NCBI GenBank assembly: GCA_036499395.1
Contig: DASYDW010000122.1
Span: 186,001-250,000 of the forward strand
DNA: 64,000 nucleotides
Source of the DNA: Pirellulales bacterium
GTDB lineage: Bacteria > Planctomycetota > Planctomycetia > Pirellulales > JACPPG01
Direction: 5' to 3'
In this document: positions 18,943-27,541 of the stretch, one piece after another
Layout of the letters: the number at the start of each line of letters is the position of its first letter
Position numbering within the stretch: position 1 is the first letter of the stretch
Translations under genes and position numbers: made by a program
Notes under the pieces: model-generated
Told to the model about the DNA's origin: nothing
Database searches by the model: none
The model's input: the letters and a program-made list of their open reading frames with translations, nothing else

Positions 18943-19001
18943 TTGACGAGCGCGTGCGCTCGGGTATTATCAACGGACCGGAATTGAGACAAAGTCTCAA
19001 T
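18943..19001 (+). promoter_or_regulatory. rightward promoter with Fur-like operator
   Basis: TTGACG (18943-18948), a 16-bp spacer and TATTAT (18965-18970) are followed 12 bases later by the perfect palindrome ATTGAGAC-AAA-GTCTCAAT (18983-19001). Its 15-bp core is TGAGACA-A-AGTCTCA, which shares the 7-1-7 layout and the AGTCTCA half-site with the site of the divergent leftward promoter. It would control the DUF1559-lipoprotein-hemP operon. Confidence 0.7.
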
Positions 19002-19174
19002 AGTCAGCCAGCCCGCTTTTCGCCCGCGCGCCACCTTCCGGAATCTTAATAATTCGTGCCGGCGGCCTATTCAGTGTCGAACTCGCGCAGGTGTAGTTCG
19101 CCGCGAGCCTTCCCGCCGGCGGAACGTGCAGCCGCTACTGGCTACGCCCGATCGCTGGCAGGGAGACGTCATTC

Positions 19175-20110
19175 ATGGATTGTCGCAGGCAATTACTACG
19201 CTGCCGATCGCGCCTCGGATTCACGCTCGTCGAGCTGTTGGTCGTCATCGCGATCATTGGCATCTTGATTGCCATCCTGTTGCCAGCGGTGCAGTCGGCG
19301 CGCGAAACGGCGCGACGAACGCAGTGCGTCAACAATCTGAAGCAAATCGGCCTGGCAATGCAAATGTTCGACCAGGTTCGCGGCGCCTTGCCGGCAAGAC
19401 TCGACCCATCATCGTACATTCCGCCAGGGACGCCAGTAATGTCTGACAAGGATAAAGATAAGTTAATCGGCCTGAGCGCCTTCTTCAGCATATTGCCGTT
19501 TCTCGAGGAAACGGCGCGCTTCCAACAATACAACCTTTCCAAACCTATGTCGGACGCGGGGAACGCGGCACTGATTAATGTCCCGCTGCCCGTTTACAGT
19601 TGTCCGTCGATGTTGATTAACGACGCTGCCCTCGCGTTGTATCCGGGGTGGGCGAGTTACGCCGTCTGCACGGGAAGTGTTCTTAACCATTTTGCGAACG
19701 ACACCGATCCTGAGTTCGACAATGGAGCGATCGTCAACATCGGCTGGGGCCCTACGTCGATAAACAAGATTCTCAGCGAGGACGGGACTACACACACGTT
19801 CCTCGCCGGAGAGATGAATTTTGGAATTCTCAATTATCCGACCGAAACGAATCCTCAGGGGGGAGCCGGGCAGTGGGCAAGCAGTTACCCGTTTTGCAGT
19901 ACCGCCTCGACGAGCGGCGTTTTTGACGCCAACCGGAATGTGATCCTCGGTACCTTCTTCGAGCTCGACACATTTCGAAGCGATCACATCAATGGTGTGA
20001 ACATGCTGATGGTCGATGGCTCGGTCCATTTTATGCAGAAATTTACCCACCCTGACACACTCAAATACCTAGCGAAGCGCAACGATGGGCAAGCGGTCGA
20101 ACCGTTCTAA
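19175..20110 (+). CDS. DUF1559 protein with prepilin-type N-terminal signal
   Basis: A 311-residue protein. Residues 14-38 are a type IV prepilin-like signal ([19 protein letters not shown]) with the Glu at +5 of the mature chain, followed by [25 protein letters not shown], the conserved start of DUF1559. The C-terminal part contains the family segments [18 protein letters not shown], typical of pseudopilin-like H-X9-DG proteins. DUF1559 is hugely expanded in Planctomycetota and is thought to form pilin-like surface structures. Here it is the first gene after a promoter with a Fur-like box and overlaps the lipoprotein gene by 26 bp. The specific role is unknown; an iron-linked one is inferred. 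Confidence 0.92.
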   Translation: MDCRRQLLRCRSRLGFTLVELLVVIAIIGILIAILLPAVQSARETARRTQCVNNLKQIGLAMQMFDQVRGALPARLDPSSYIPPGTPVMSDKDKDKLIGLSAFFSILPFLEETARFQQYNLSKPMSDAGNAALINVPLPVYSCPSMLINDAALALYPGWASYAVCTGSVLNHFANDTDPEFDNGAIVNIGWGPTSINKILSEDGTTHTFLAGEMNFGILNYPTETNPQGGAGQWASSYPFCSTASTSGVFDANRNVILGTFFELDTFRSDHINGVNMLMVDGSVHFMQKFTHPDTLKYLAKRNDGQAVEPF

Positions 20111-20549
20111 AAGAACGGTGAGTGCGATCATCGTGGGCTTCGTTTGCGCGAGCGCACTTGGTTGCGCGCCGTCGCCGAGAACGGTCGAAGGCGAGGTGAC
20201 GCTTGACGGAAATCCACTGAAAGAAGCGGCTGTTATGTTCGTGCCACTCGATCACGGTCGCAGCAAGACGGCGGCCCTGATTGTCGACGGAAAATACACA
20301 TTGCCGGTAAAGGACGGACTGCTCCCAGGTACGTACCGTGTCGAGATCGTCGATGCCCCGCCGCTCGGCGCGAGCGAGCACGCTGCGGCTGGCGCGGCGC
20401 AGGGTAAACCGAAAGTAAAACGCCGAAAGTTACCGCCTGATTACTCGCACAGATCGCCGTTTCGATTGGACGTACCGGCGACCAAATCGGGTGCCGCACT
20501 GACAGCGAGCTATGAACTGAAATCGAATCCAGCTGACCGCAATCACTAA
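20085..20549 (+). CDS. small lipoprotein with transthyretin-like fold
   Basis: A 154-residue protein. A lipoprotein signal ends in ASALGC (Cys27), so the mature chain should be lipid-anchored. After it comes [23 protein letters not shown]...[20 protein letters not shown], an Ig/transthyretin-like module of the carboxypeptidase-regulatory type. A basic stretch [11 protein letters not shown] lies near residue 110. In Planctomycetota this kind of lipoprotein nearly always follows a DUF1559 gene, and here it overlaps that gene by 26 bp, so translation is probably coupled. It may anchor or stabilise the DUF1559 pseudopilin; this is inference. Confidence 0.85.
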   Translation: MGKRSNRSKRTVSAIIVGFVCASALGCAPSPRTVEGEVTLDGNPLKEAAVMFVPLDHGRSKTAALIVDGKYTLPVKDGLLPGTYRVEIVDAPPLGASEHAAAGAAQGKPKVKRRKLPPDYSHRSPFRLDVPATKSGAALTASYELKSNPADRNH

Positions 20550-20775
20550 ACAGTGACGAACGAAGCCGTGAAGAACGTGACAACATCTATTTCTTGCACA
20601 CGAGGTATCCATGTTCGAACAAAGAGTCTGCGACCAACCGCCGGGCGCTCCGGCAGCACGCTGGCTTTCGCCTGGTGCGACGCCAACGGCTCAAGCGCCG
20701 CTGGCCTCATGGTTGCGCGGCGGCAGAACAAACCTTAATCGCTCCACACTCGCCTCGCGATCCGCCAGGTTTCCT

Positions 20776-20952
20776 ATGACAAACGACGTGCCCCAAGATG
20801 TGCCCTCGATATCATCGCCGCAGCCGGTAGTGCCGCGCGAGATTAACTCGCTGGACTTGATGCGGGGCGATCGCGAAATCGTGATCCGCCACGGCAATGA
20901 GCTATACCGCTTGAACGTGACACGCAGCGGGAAGCTGATTCTGCGTAAGTGA
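20776..20952 (+). CDS. hemP: haemin uptake protein HemP
   Basis: A 58-residue protein whose last 37 residues match the HemP family closely: INSLDLMRGDREIVIRHG, then YRLNVTRSGKLILRK. HemP proteins are small (about 40-80 aa), Fur-regulated and linked to haem uptake; in some proteobacteria HemP activates the haem receptor gene. The frame is open upstream to an ATG at 20611, which would give 113 residues, but the extra part looks unlike a HemP N-terminus. Neither ATG has a strong ribosome binding site. It lies 226 nt after the lipoprotein gene on the same strand, so it is a plausible third member of the Fur-like-controlled unit. Confidence 0.85.
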   Translation: MTNDVPQDVPSISSPQPVVPREINSLDLMRGDREIVIRHGNELYRLNVTRSGKLILRK

Positions 20953-21005
20953 TCGTGGAACGTGACGTGTAACGCAAGTCGTGAGGGGCCGGGGCGAATT
21001 CGTCG

Positions 21006-21710
21006 TTACGGCGTTCGATAAGGTTTGCCTTGCTTGTAGAGCGTGAGTCGGTCCTTGAATCCTTGATCGCTCGCGCCCAGCTCGATCGCCTTTTCTTCCC
21101 ACTTGATGGCGGCATCGAAATTGCTAACCTCGGCGTAAGCCGCCGCGAGCGTATCGATCGCCGCGGGATTCTGATATTTGCCAAACTCGCAGGCAAAAGT
21201 TGCCAGTTCCACGGCCCGGCGGCCGTTGCGAATTTCGTCCAGCGGGCAGGTGCTCAGCAACCACGCCAGGTTGCCGCAGACGACGACATTTTTATTGTCG
21301 AGTCGCCAGGCCGTGACCAGGTCGTTGCGGACCGAGATGTATTTACGCTGCTCGGTCCATAACTGCGCACGTAGCACGTAGGCCAACTGATACTTGGGGT
21401 CCAATCGCAAGGCCTGATCGCAATCAGCCATTGCTTTCTCGTTCTCCTTCTTGGCCGCCAGTGTCAGGCCGCGTTCCAGGTAAAAGATTGGCTTTTGCGG
21501 ATCGAGTTCAATGGCCGCGGTGAAATCCGCAACGGCTTTATCCGAATCTCCCTCGCGGCGCCATAGCTCACCGCGCGTTTGGAAATCGCCCGCGGTGCGT
21601 GGATTGGGAATATCAGAGGGCTTGCGCGGGATCGATGGTGGTTGCGCAACTACCACGCCTGTGGCCAGCGGGATCAAGATCATTAAGACGAAGAAGTAAA
21701 TTCGGCGCAC
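21006..21710 (-). CDS. exported TPR-repeat protein
   Basis: A 234-residue protein with GTG start and AAGGA 6 nt upstream. It has a hydrophobic signal (about 4-22, ending VVVAQPP). Tetratricopeptide repeats follow: GDFQTRGELWRREGDSDKAV with AIELDPQ, FYLERGLTLAAKKENEKAMAD with ALRLDPK, and a late repeat AIDTLAAAYAEVSNFDAAIKWEEKA. TPRs mediate protein-protein contacts; the partner is unknown. The gene is convergent with hemP. The motif NLAWLLSTCP around 147 is common to planctomycete TPR proteins. Confidence 0.85.
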   Translation of the reverse strand: MRRIYFFVLMILIPLATGVVVAQPPSIPRKPSDIPNPRTAGDFQTRGELWRREGDSDKAVADFTAAIELDPQKPIFYLERGLTLAAKKENEKAMADCDQALRLDPKYQLAYVLRAQLWTEQRKYISVRNDLVTAWRLDNKNVVVCGNLAWLLSTCPLDEIRNGRRAVELATFACEFGKYQNPAAIDTLAAAYAEVSNFDAAIKWEEKAIELGASDQGFKDRLTLYKQGKPYRTP

Positions 21711-21992
21711 GGACTATCCTTCGCTAATCAGTTCTCTTTGAAGTCGGCATAGCTTGTTGGTATTCTTGCTCGCACGCGTGCCGCTGTACAGCAAGCATCC
21801 CGCGACCGTTTGGTAACCGCCGACATTTTGAAAATCGATGATCGAATCGCAATTCGTGGTGGGCGAATTCGCGAGAAGCCGTTACGATTTCTCCTAAGCC
21901 GGTCGCGGCGAAACAGCCGTGATGACAATTCTTCGGGGGCAATTGCGATTTTTGGGTGCGGCCTATAGTCGCCCTATGGAAAGCATTGCCGT

Positions 21993-23246
21993 ATGATTGC
22001 GCCTGCCCGTTTGTCGATCAGCGATAGTTTGGCTCTTCTCTTATTCGCCCTGGTTTTGCTTGCGCCGCAGCAATTGCAGGCCGCTGGCTCGATCACGCTA
22101 GGGCCCTCGGACGGCGTTGCCCTGGATCAACCGCGGGTGAGCGTGGCCGTTGTCGATCCCGCGACGCAGAACAATCTCGGCCCTGAATCTTCGAACAGTT
22201 TCCTGCTCGATACGGGGGCGAATGACATCCTGGTCGGAGGTAACGCTTACAGCGAACTGCAATCGTCGGGCTACAAGACGGTGGCCAAGTACAACGACTT
22301 CGGCATCGGCGGAACGGCCACGATGGACGTTTCGAAACCGTACGAGCTCAACTTCGCCGGCGACGATGGCGTGCCGATCGCGCTGCCGAATACTCGGCTG
22401 CTGTCGAATCCGGATGCCGACGTTGGTTTCGACGGCATCGTCGGCACCCCGGCCTTGATGGGACGGACGACTGATATCAATATGTCTGCATGGTCGGGTG
22501 GCAATTTCGATACGTTGCAGACCAGTTTTTCGAATTCCGCTCCGCCGATCGCAGCTGCGCAGTATCACGTGCCGCTGACGCTACAGAGTTTTCCTCCGAC
22601 CGGGCAACAGAACGCGGGCGATCCGCTGCCCACTTTCGCTCCGCTGGTCACGGCGCCTGTCGCGGTTGCGAATCAAAATCACGTCCTCAACTCGCAGTTC
22701 ATCGTCGATACCGGCGCGCAGATATCCATCATCTCGACGGCCACAGCGGCAGCGCTGGGAATCGATCCGTCGCGTGACGCGGTCGATTCTCTCGATCTGA
22801 GCGGCATTGCCGGAACGGTCACCGTGCCGATCGTGGACGTGGGATCTTTGGCGGTGAAAACTACTGAAGGGGTGAATCTGATTTGGACCGGCTTGCAGGT
22901 CGGCGTGTATGACATCGATCCGAGCGTTGCCGGAGTGTTCGGCATGGACTTTCTGACCAGCGGTTGGCTGAACACGCTGTTCGGCGGCCCGGACGGTTAT
23001 TTGAATCACGCCTATTTCGACTTCCGCAACGCCGCCAACAACGTTGCCACGATGGTGCTTGATGTAAATCCGGCCCTGAATCACGTCGTTTTGACCGGCG
23101 ACCTGAACCGCGACGGCATCGTCAATGCGCAAGACCTAGCGCAGGTAGCCAGCAATTGGCTGAAAACGGGTTCCGGGCTTGCCGCGGACGCCAATGAAGA
23201 TGGTATCGTCAATGGGCAGGATCTGGCACTGATCTCGGCCAACTAG
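21993..23246 (+). CDS. two-lobed retropepsin-like aspartyl protease with dockerin domain, anchor interrupted by TAG
   Basis: A 417-residue product as it stands. A signal peptide (about 1-31, ending LQAAG) precedes two aspartyl protease motifs, LLDTGAN with Asp73 and FIVDTGAQ with Asp239, so both lobes of the catalytic pair are present. From about 368 there are two dockerin-type calcium repeats (GDLNRDGIVNAQDLAQVASNW and ADANEDGIVNGQDLALISAN). The stop is TAG exactly where the first repeat has Trp in SNWL. The frame continues after it into a PEP-CTERM tail (23247-23366). So the stop probably arose from TGG by one change at 23245. The protein may be released instead of anchored. Confidence 0.85.
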   Translation: MIAPARLSISDSLALLLFALVLLAPQQLQAAGSITLGPSDGVALDQPRVSVAVVDPATQNNLGPESSNSFLLDTGANDILVGGNAYSELQSSGYKTVAKYNDFGIGGTATMDVSKPYELNFAGDDGVPIALPNTRLLSNPDADVGFDGIVGTPALMGRTTDINMSAWSGGNFDTLQTSFSNSAPPIAAAQYHVPLTLQSFPPTGQQNAGDPLPTFAPLVTAPVAVANQNHVLNSQFIVDTGAQISIISTATAAALGIDPSRDAVDSLDLSGIAGTVTVPIVDVGSLAVKTTEGVNLIWTGLQVGVYDIDPSVAGVFGMDFLTSGWLNTLFGGPDGYLNHAYFDFRNAANNVATMVLDVNPALNHVVLTGDLNRDGIVNAQDLAQVASNWLKTGSGLAADANEDGIVNGQDLALISAN

Positions 23247-23366
23247 CTGCAATCCTCGGGCAGCACGGCGACAGTGCCTGAACCGCCGGGCGTGCGATTA
23301 CTTCTTATCGCGCTGGCCGGAACCGTAATCGCGCGATGCCAAAAGCGTCGGCGGCAGGATCCTTAA
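23244..23366 (+). pseudogene. stranded PEP-CTERM tail downstream of an in-frame TAG
   Basis: Reading on in the same frame after TAG (23244-23246) gives 39 codons beginning LQSSGSTATVPEPPG, then a hydrophobic segment LLLIALAGTVIAR and a basic end CQKRRRQDP before TAA (23364-23366). That is a complete PEP-CTERM sorting signal. It is not expressed unless the TAG is read through. Confidence 0.75.
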
Positions 23367-23542
23367 TTCGCGATTCGTCCGTGGCGAATGCTATGCCGTG
23401 ACTCGCGGTTGGAGTATCGTGATCGTACCGCCGTTGAAATGAATCCTACGGTGCCACTCTCTCGTATTACCGTGCGCAATCTTCAAACTTATCCGTCGAT
23501 AAACACTCGGCATGTCATGTGCTGTACTCGTGGAGCTTGGAA

Positions 23543-24688
23543 ATGATTAATCAGGGATTCGGCCATTGGCTTGTGTTGGTCTTCGCGCTGGCGGTCATCC
23601 CGGCGGGGCGGGCGACGGCCGGCAGGGTCACAGTGATTACGCCCGACCATACCTCCGAATTATCGAAAGCACAGATTATCGACAACGATTTATGGGTGAC
23701 GCCGGACGAGTTGCAACAGATCAACCATTTCGAGCTCAAGCCGCAGGGAGCCTGCTGCGGCGCGATTTGCATTCCGGTGGATCGCACACCGTCGGCCGGA
23801 TTCGTGCGCGATGTCGATGGTAAGAGTTTTTTCAATCTCTCGAAGCTTGCACGAACACTCAACCAGCCAGTCGTCGCCGAGGCAGACCGGGGAGTATTCA
23901 GCTTCGGTGAAATTCCGGCCGTTCGATCGGCCGCGGCCGCCACGGCCGAGGCCCCTGATTTTTCGCTGCCTGATCGCACTGGAAAAATCGTTCACCTATC
24001 GGACTTTCATGGGAAGAAGGTCTTCCTAGTAACCTGGGCCTCGTGGTGTGGCTGCAAGCTGGACCTGTCAGGCTGGCAGGCATTGCATGAAGAACTGAAG
24101 GATAAGAATCTGGCGATCGTGGCCGTGGCCGAGGACACGGCCGGCGAAGAGGCCGCGGGCGAGTGGTACGACCGCGCGAAGGCGACCTACACGACACTTC
24201 TCGATCCAGACCATGTCGTGAGCTCGCTGTTTCATATGGTCAACGTGCCAACCGGCGTGTGGATCGACGAGCAAGGGCACGTCGTTCGCCCGGCCGAGGT
24301 CGCCTATTCGCGCGATGTTGCACTGATGTCGATCAAAGTCAACGGATCGGATTATGTCGCGGGTTTACGCGATTGGGTCGAAAACGGTGCCAAGAGCAAG
24401 TACGCGATGACTCCCGAACAGCTTCGCGATAACCTGGGAGTGCGTCCCCCAAAAGAAGCCACTGCGGATGCGCATTTCAAGCTGGCCACGTATTTCAAGG
24501 AACACAACGAACCGGAACTTGCGGCCCGCCACTGGAAGGAAGCGCAAGCGCTCAATCCCGACAGTTGGAACTATCATCGACAAGAATGGTCGTACACGCC
24601 GAAGGAAGCGCTCGGCAACTGGCTGACGAAAGTCCGCGGTCTGGGTGACAAACCGTACTACGCGCCGCTGAATTTGCCGGAGAAATGA
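23543..24688 (+). CDS. exported redoxin/TlpA-like protein with CxC motif
   Basis: A 381-residue protein. The ATG at 23543 is chosen because GGAG lies 7-8 nt upstream and a signal peptide follows (about 1-26). Residues 27-120 form an extra module with CCGAIC (71-76). From about 137 there is an AhpC/TlpA-type thioredoxin fold: APDFSLPDRTGK, HLSDFHGKKVFLVTWASWCGCK, then VNVPTGVWIDEQG with the cis-Pro. The active site reads C-G-C (169, 171) rather than CxxC, which is unusual for a disulfide reductase. The last 90 residues are TPR-like (HFKLATYFKEHNEPELAARHWKEA). Probable role: extracytoplasmic thiol or peroxide chemistry. Confidence 0.8.
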   Translation: MINQGFGHWLVLVFALAVIPAGRATAGRVTVITPDHTSELSKAQIIDNDLWVTPDELQQINHFELKPQGACCGAICIPVDRTPSAGFVRDVDGKSFFNLSKLARTLNQPVVAEADRGVFSFGEIPAVRSAAAATAEAPDFSLPDRTGKIVHLSDFHGKKVFLVTWASWCGCKLDLSGWQALHEELKDKNLAIVAVAEDTAGEEAAGEWYDRAKATYTTLLDPDHVVSSLFHMVNVPTGVWIDEQGHVVRPAEVAYSRDVALMSIKVNGSDYVAGLRDWVENGAKSKYAMTPEQLRDNLGVRPPKEATADAHFKLATYFKEHNEPELAARHWKEAQALNPDSWNYHRQEWSYTPKEALGNWLTKVRGLGDKPYYAPLNLPEK

Positions 24689-24701
24689 GTAGCGCGCCGG
24701 C

Positions 24702-25280
24702 TCAATCCATCACTCGCTCCATTCCGAACGCCAATTGCAATTGCGGATCGTTGGACGATTCGGGATTCAGCTCTTTGAAGAGCATGCTTGGCTGAATGTC
24801 GTGGTTGTGTTGGTACTTGTCGCTCTCGTACTCGGTGTAGCTGCCTGCGATCTGGTGGTAAAAGATCTGGCAGATCGGCACACCGGGATAAACCCGCACC
24901 GGTTGGACGGCGAACATTTCGAGTGTCCAGAAGCCGCAGAAGCCAACGTCGCCAAAGCCGGCCGTCACGTGAACGAATAGGCCGAGCCGGCCGATCGACG
25001 ACCGTCCCTCGATCATCGGCACCAGGTTGTGCGTCTCGGTACGTTCGATAGTCCGTCCCAGATAAAGTTGATGTGGATTCAGCACCAGCCCTTGCGGCGG
25101 GATCGTGATGCGCCGCACGCGGTTGGGCTTCAGCATGTCGAGGACCACCTCTTCGTAGACCAGTACCTCGTCGTGCAGCGACAGGTTGTAGCTGTTCGGG
25201 TTGAGCCGCGCGGGATCGAACGGATCGATGACGATGTTCGAGCCGAGTTGCGCGCGAATCTCGTGGCCTGAGAGAATCAT
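24702..25280 (-). CDS. dcd: dCTP deaminase
   Basis: A 192-residue protein, close to the usual 190-195 for Dcd. It converts dCTP to dUTP (or dUMP in bifunctional forms) in dTTP synthesis. Diagnostic segments: NPNSYNLSLHDE near residue 27, the substrate loop EGRSSIGRLG (91-100), HVTAGFGDVGF, and FWTLEMF carrying the general-base Glu121. The trimeric jelly-roll fold is shared with dUTPase. It lies 66 nt downstream of the endonuclease III gene on the same strand, grouping two genes concerned with uracil and base damage. It converges with the redoxin gene at a 13-nt gap. Confidence 0.93.
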   Translation of the reverse strand: MILSGHEIRAQLGSNIVIDPFDPARLNPNSYNLSLHDEVLVYEEVVLDMLKPNRVRRITIPPQGLVLNPHQLYLGRTIERTETHNLVPMIEGRSSIGRLGLFVHVTAGFGDVGFCGFWTLEMFAVQPVRVYPGVPICQIFYHQIAGSYTEYESDKYQHNHDIQPSMLFKELNPESSNDPQLQLAFGMERVMD

Positions 25281-25346
25281 TCGTGGTCGCTCGCTTTCCT
25301 TGCCGTCGAAATGGAGACCCGAAACCGGACGACCGCCGCGCGTCGC

Positions 25347-26141
25347 CTAGCGCCCGGCATTCGCCTTTACCTTCTTTGGTTGCGTTGGCTTTTTGACTTT
25401 TGCCGCGACTTTGGCCTTGGTGGCGTTTGCTTTGGTCAAGCGGCCCACCTTGTCTGGCATTTTTTTTGTTGCCGCACTGGCGGTGGTCGTCCGATCCGCG
25501 ACTCCAATGCGTGGGCAAATATCCGCCATCGCGCACACTTCGCACTGCGGATTGCGTGCCATGCAAACCCGCCGGCCGTGCTGAATCATGCGATGGCTGA
25601 AGGCGATCCACTCCGTCGAAGGGAGTTCGCGTATTAAGTCTTGTTCGATCTTCACGGGGTCGGCGCTTTTGGTCAGACCGAGGCGATTACTGAGTCGCCC
25701 GACGTGAGTATCGACGACTATCCCCGTCGCGAGGCCAAAAGCGGTGCCGAGAACGACGTTGGCCGTCTTGCGTCCCACGCCCGGCAGGACGACCAAGCTT
25801 TGCAGATCGTGGGGCACCTGGCCGCCGTGATTGTCGACCAGCGCCTGACAGCAGGCCTTGATGTTCTTGGCTTTGTTCCGAAAGAAGCCGGTGCTCTTGA
25901 TGGCTTTTTCGAGTTGTGGCAGCGGGGCGCTAGCGAAGTCTTCGGCCGAGCGATAGCGGCGGAATAGCTCCTGGGTCACGATATTGACCCGTTCATCCGT
26001 ACACTGGGCCGAAAGGATCGTCGCGACCAGCAGCTCGAGCGGTGAATCGTATACCAGCGAGCATTCGGCGTCGGGATAAAGCTCGGCAAGCTTGCGCGCG
26101 ACGCGGGCCGCATGTGTCCGGGCTGTGACGGTACTACCCAT
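25347..26141 (-). CDS. nth: endonuclease III with basic C-terminal tail
   Basis: A 264-residue protein (core about 212, tail about 50). It is a bifunctional DNA glycosylase/AP lyase for oxidised pyrimidines. The helix-hairpin-helix LPGVGRKTANVV contains catalytic Lys125, and VDTHVGR contains catalytic Asp144. The 4Fe-4S ligands are Cys193, 200, 203 and 209 (C-x6-C-x2-C-x5-C). The tail after 212 is rich in Lys, Ala and Thr (KATKAKVAAKVKK), likely disordered and DNA-binding. The ATG at MGSTVTARTH is preferred; upstream ATG 26186 adds 15 residues of nonconserved sequence. Confidence 0.94.
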   Translation of the reverse strand: MGSTVTARTHAARVARKLAELYPDAECSLVYDSPLELLVATILSAQCTDERVNIVTQELFRRYRSAEDFASAPLPQLEKAIKSTGFFRNKAKNIKACCQALVDNHGGQVPHDLQSLVVLPGVGRKTANVVLGTAFGLATGIVVDTHVGRLSNRLGLTKSADPVKIEQDLIRELPSTEWIAFSHRMIQHGRRVCMARNPQCEVCAMADICPRIGVADRTTTASAATKKMPDKVGRLTKANATKAKVAAKVKKPTQPKKVKANAGR

Positions 26142-26387
26142 GCGTGCCAAGACGGGCCTGCCGCGCCGGCCATTGCCGTACGCCACTTACCCGTTTCCCG
26201 TGATGATTCCCGCAACCAGAGACACGACGCGCCGGCCTCAATTTTTGAAGGGGCGGAGAATCCTGTCAAGCAGATGGACGCTGTGCCGGTGATCTGGTCG
26301 CTCATGGTCGTCTTAGAGCAGCGCGGCTATAATCGCGAAAGCTCGTGCAAGTTGCCGTTTTCCTCTTCTCGTGAAGGCAAATTCGTC

Positions 26388-26789
26388 ATGCCGACGGCCG
26401 AATACGACCCGCTCTACTTGCGCGGCATCGAGTTTTTTAACGATTGCGAGTTCTTTGAAAGTCACGAGGCCTGGGAAGAGCTGTGGACCGAATATCAAGG
26501 CCCGTCGCGGAAATTTTACCAGGGCCTGATCCAAGCGGCCGTCGCCTTGCATCATTTTGGCAACGGCAATATTCGCGGCGCGAAGAAGCTTTATTACACC
26601 AGCCTGGGGTATCTGGAGCCGTATCGGCCGCTGCACGAGGGAATCGACCTGGACAAGTTCTTTGCAGAGATGCAGCGCTGTTTCGCCAGTATCATCAACA
26701 GCGACGAGGATTTTCCGGCGGTTGAGATCGTGGCCGATGAGATCCCCGAGATACATCTCGATCCGGCGCCGGGCGCCGCGGAAAGTTAG
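26388..26789 (+). CDS. DUF309 domain protein
   Basis: A 133-residue protein. The ATG at MPTAEYDP is chosen because the family motif starts straight after: GIEFFNDCEFFESHEAWEELW at about 11, then FYQGLIQAAVALHHFGNGN and AKKLYYTSLGYL. This is the DUF309 helical fold found in small bacterial and plastid proteins of unknown biochemical role; its conserved His, Glu and Trp residues (FFESHEAWEELW) suggest a metal or ligand site. It is divergent from the endonuclease III gene and precedes a LON-domain gene by 62 nt on the same strand. Confidence 0.9.
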   Translation: MPTAEYDPLYLRGIEFFNDCEFFESHEAWEELWTEYQGPSRKFYQGLIQAAVALHHFGNGNIRGAKKLYYTSLGYLEPYRPLHEGIDLDKFFAEMQRCFASIINSDEDFPAVEIVADEIPEIHLDPAPGAAES

Positions 26790-26851
26790 ACTTTCACGGT
26801 TCGATAACCTGCACCGTTTCTTCGTCGCGCATTAGCGTTCGCGAACGCCTC

Positions 26852-27541
26852 ATGTCATTACCCGAGAACTTGAAATTCGATCCCGGTTCTTTCTCGGGCG
26901 TAGTGCGGTTGTTTCCTCTGCCGAACCTGGTGCTGTTCCCGCATGTGCTGCAACCGCTGCACATTTTCGAGCCACGCTATTGCGAGATGCTCGAAGCGGC
27001 GTTGGCGGACGATCGTCTGATCGCTATGTCATTACTGCAAGCCGGCTGGGAAAATGATTACGAGGGGCGGCCACCCGTGTACCCTATGGCCTGCCTGGGC
27101 CAGATCGTTACTCATGTCCGGTTGCCGGACGGGCGGCACAATTTGCTGTTGGCCGGAGTGTCGCGAGTGCGACTGGGCTGCGAGCTTCCTGTTACCACCC
27201 TGTATCGCAGTGCGCCAGCGTCGCTGTGTGTGGATGTGTCAACCGAGGCGAGCGCGTCGATGGTCGAGGCGCTGACGCATCGATTGCTGGCAGTCTTTCG
27301 CGATGCATTACCCAACACGAAAGAGGCGCAGGTGCCGTTGACCCAGTTGCTGCAAAACAACATTGACCTGGGAGCGCTCACGGACATCATCGCATACACG
27401 CTCGATCTGGATTTGACGACGAAAATCGGGCTGTTAGCGGAGTGCAGCGTATCGGCGCGTGCAAAGCAGTTACTCGTGCGACTGGAAGGTCAGGATGCGA
27501 AGGCCCGGGCGACGTTTCCGCCCGATTTTAGCGCGAACTGA
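26852..27541 (+). CDS. LON substrate-binding domain protein
   Basis: A 229-residue protein with the N-terminal LON (ATP-dependent protease La substrate-binding) domain: VRLFPLPNLVLFPHVLQPLHIFEPRY at about 18-43, AMSLLQAGWENDYEGRPPVY, and GRHNLLLAGVSRVRL. There is no AAA or protease part, so it is a standalone substrate-binding homologue. The helical C-terminal region (about 130-229) matches this subgroup. Its function is unknown; it may recognise misfolded or regulatory proteins. The gene precedes folE. Confidence 0.9.
   Translation: MSLPENLKFDPGSFSGVVRLFPLPNLVLFPHVLQPLHIFEPRYCEMLEAALADDRLIAMSLLQAGWENDYEGRPPVYPMACLGQIVTHVRLPDGRHNLLLAGVSRVRLGCELPVTTLYRSAPASLCVDVSTEASASMVEALTHRLLAVFRDALPNTKEAQVPLTQLLQNNIDLGALTDIIAYTLDLDLTTKIGLLAECSVSARAKQLLVRLEGQDAKARATFPPDFSAN

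Noticed and set aside
18774-19034. 86-codon minus-strand frame across the divergent promoters
   Set aside because: It would cover both promoter/operator sites and lacks a ribosome binding site; the regulatory reading explains the DNA better.
21976-21996. Six-codon mini-frame overlapping the aspartyl protease start as ATGA
   Set aside because: Too short to judge; could be a leader peptide, but there is no supporting signal.
24658-25611. 317-codon minus-strand frame over dcd and the end of nth
   Set aside because: It overlaps two clearly recognised genes in another frame and has the Arg/Gln/Ser-rich composition of a shadow frame.
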